A stretch of 6,573 nucleotides of DNA, taken from positions 1-6,573 of the forward strand of contig CAZYPX010000102.1 in the NCBI GenBank assembly GCA_964649675.1, given 5' to 3'. Position numbers and translations under genes: made by a program. The DNA is from CAZVCG01 sp964649675 (GTDB lineage Bacteria; Pseudomonadota; Alphaproteobacteria; UBA9219). Below, in pieces: positions 5,639-6,573 of this stretch; the first letter of the stretch is position 1; each line of letters opens with the position of its first letter. The notes beneath the pieces were generated by a model that did not search any database, was not told the DNA's origin, and saw nothing but the letters and a program-made list of their open reading frames with translations.

Positions 5639-6573
5639 GGAAGCCGCTTGTCCTTCATGCCGTCGAAACCCCGTTGGTCGGCGACAAGGTAGATGGGCCT
5701 TCCCTTGACCTCCGTAATAACGCGCGCGAGATATTCGCCGATCACGCCAAGGCTAAGCAGTTGCAAGCCTCCCAAAAACGACACCCCCACCATCAGCGAC
5801 GCGAAACCAGGCACGTCGACGCCGTACACCAGCGTGTCGACGATCAGGTAAATGCCGTAGCCAAGCGCGAACAAGGAAATGAGCGCGCCGAACCATGTCC
5901 ATACCCTCAAGGGAACGGTGCTGAACGACACGAGACCGTCGAACGCGAAGTGAAGAAGGGTGAGAAAGCTCCAGCTCGATTTGCCCTCGCGCCGCGCCGC
6001 CGGCACGAATGGAACCATCGCATAGTCGAAGCCCACCCACGTCATGAGGCCCTTCATGAAGCGGTTGCGCTCGGGCAACGCGTTGACCGCGTCAATGACC
6101 GCGCGATCAAGAAGGCGGAAATCGCCCGCGCCTTCCGGCAAGCGTATGTCGGCAATGTGCCGGAAAATATGATAGAACGCCTTGGACAGGCTTTTGCGCA
6201 TGAAGCTGTCCGTATCGCGGCTCTTGCGGATGGCGTAAACCATTTTCGCACCGTTTTGCCATGCCGCGATAAGCTCGGGAATAAGTTCCGGCGGATGCTG
6301 AAGATCGCTGTCCATCGTGATGGCGATATCTCCCCGCGCCCGATGCAGGCCGCAGGTAAGCGCCGCCTCCTTCCCGAAATTGCGGGCGAGACGGACGATC
6401 TTGATGCGTTCGTCCTTCGCGCGCTCCTGCATGAGCTGGGCGAAGGTGTTGTCCGCGCTGCCGTCGTCGATGCAAATGATCTCAAAGGTTTTTCCCAATC
6501 CCCCAAGAACTGGAAACAGGCGTTGGAGCATCGCATGCACCATTACCCCCTCGTTATGGAAAGGAAGGATGAC
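5635..6573 (-). CDS. Family 2 glycosyltransferase, polyprenyl-phosphate sugar transferase (DPM1/GtrB/ArnC-like), N terminus cut by window edge
   Basis: The frame is open to the right edge and gives 312 residues, missing only a few at the N terminus. It begins VILPFHNEG, the usual first strand and N-E motif of GT2 enzymes. IDDGSADNT (35-43) and TMDSDLQHPPEL (86-97) form the nucleotide-sugar and metal site. GDFRLLDR (150-157), LPERNRFMKGL and REGKSSWS (195-202) are typical of the DPM1/GtrB/ArnC branch. Two C-terminal membrane helices at about 225-247 and 257-280 are also typical and anchor it in the inner membrane. The enzyme should transfer a sugar from a nucleotide donor to undecaprenyl phosphate at the cytoplasmic face. 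It overlaps the GT39 gene by four bases. The ATG at 6543 is internal: conserved residues continue upstream of it. Sugar specificity is not visible. Confidence 0.93.
   Translation of the reverse strand, partial: VILPFHNEGVMVHAMLQRLFPVLGGLGKTFEIICIDDGSADNTFAQLMQERAKDERIKIVRLARNFGKEAALTCGLHRARGDIAITMDSDLQHPPELIPELIAAWQNGAKMVYAIRKSRDTDSFMRKSLSKAFYHIFRHIADIRLPEGAGDFRLLDRAVIDAVNALPERNRFMKGLMTWVGFDYAMVPFVPAARREGKSSWSFLTLLHFAFDGLVSFSTVPLRVWTWFGALISLFALGYGIYLIVDTLVYGVDVPGFASLMVGVSFLGGLQLLSLGVIGEYLARVITEVKGRPIYLVADQRGFDGMKDKRLP

Noticed and set aside
4181..5692. A 503-codon open frame on the + strand opposite the GT39 gene
   Set aside because: It is rich in Arg, Gln and Pro, shows no known motif, and lies antisense to a clear membrane enzyme. 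Long antisense frames are expected opposite GC-rich genes.

Overview
The window looks like chromosomal DNA from a GC-rich proteobacterium. A member of the Alphaproteobacteria is my best guess, judged only from base composition by eye and the style of the proteins; no marker gene fixes the taxon. It holds seven protein genes packed tightly together. No RNA gene, mobile element, CRISPR array or long non-coding stretch is visible; the largest gap is 104 bases.

Layout: (1) At the left edge, on the + strand, is the 3' part of hypE, the last-acting enzyme of cyanide-ligand synthesis for [NiFe] hydrogenases, complete to its catalytic C-terminal cysteine. (2) Everything else is on the - strand and is read from right to left. 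It begins with a family 2 glycosyltransferase of the DPM1/GtrB/ArnC type, cut by the right edge. This is joined by an ATGA stop/start overlap to a membrane family 39 glycosyltransferase. (3) After 58 bases comes a sigma-54-dependent response regulator that closely resembles Vibrio LuxO in several segments. (4) After 104 bases comes a three-gene partner-switching cassette: a receiver-PP2C (RsbU/SpoIIE-like) phosphatase, a STAS anti-sigma-factor antagonist, and a small RsbW-like ATPase-fold protein. The last of these meets hypE tail to tail with a 4-base overlap.

Likely logic (inference): the GT2 enzyme loads a sugar onto a polyprenyl phosphate on the cytoplasmic side, and the GT39 enzyme uses that lipid-linked sugar on the periplasmic side to modify a glycan, lipid or protein. 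The two receiver proteins would give one or more unseen histidine kinases two outputs: sigma-54 transcription through the LuxO-like protein, and dephosphorylation of the STAS protein, which then competes for the RsbW-like protein. The combination of a LuxO-like regulator, a receiver-phosphatase, a STAS protein and glycosyltransferases recalls the Vibrio fischeri syp polysaccharide locus (SypG, SypE, SypA) and the Pseudomonas Hsb system. The most notable points are unusual residues in the switch proteins: no recognisable G1 box in the RsbW-like protein, His-Trp after the phospho-serine of the STAS protein, and Arg in place of the conserved receiver Lys in the phosphatase. No histidine kinase, sigma factor or other target of the switch lies in the window.
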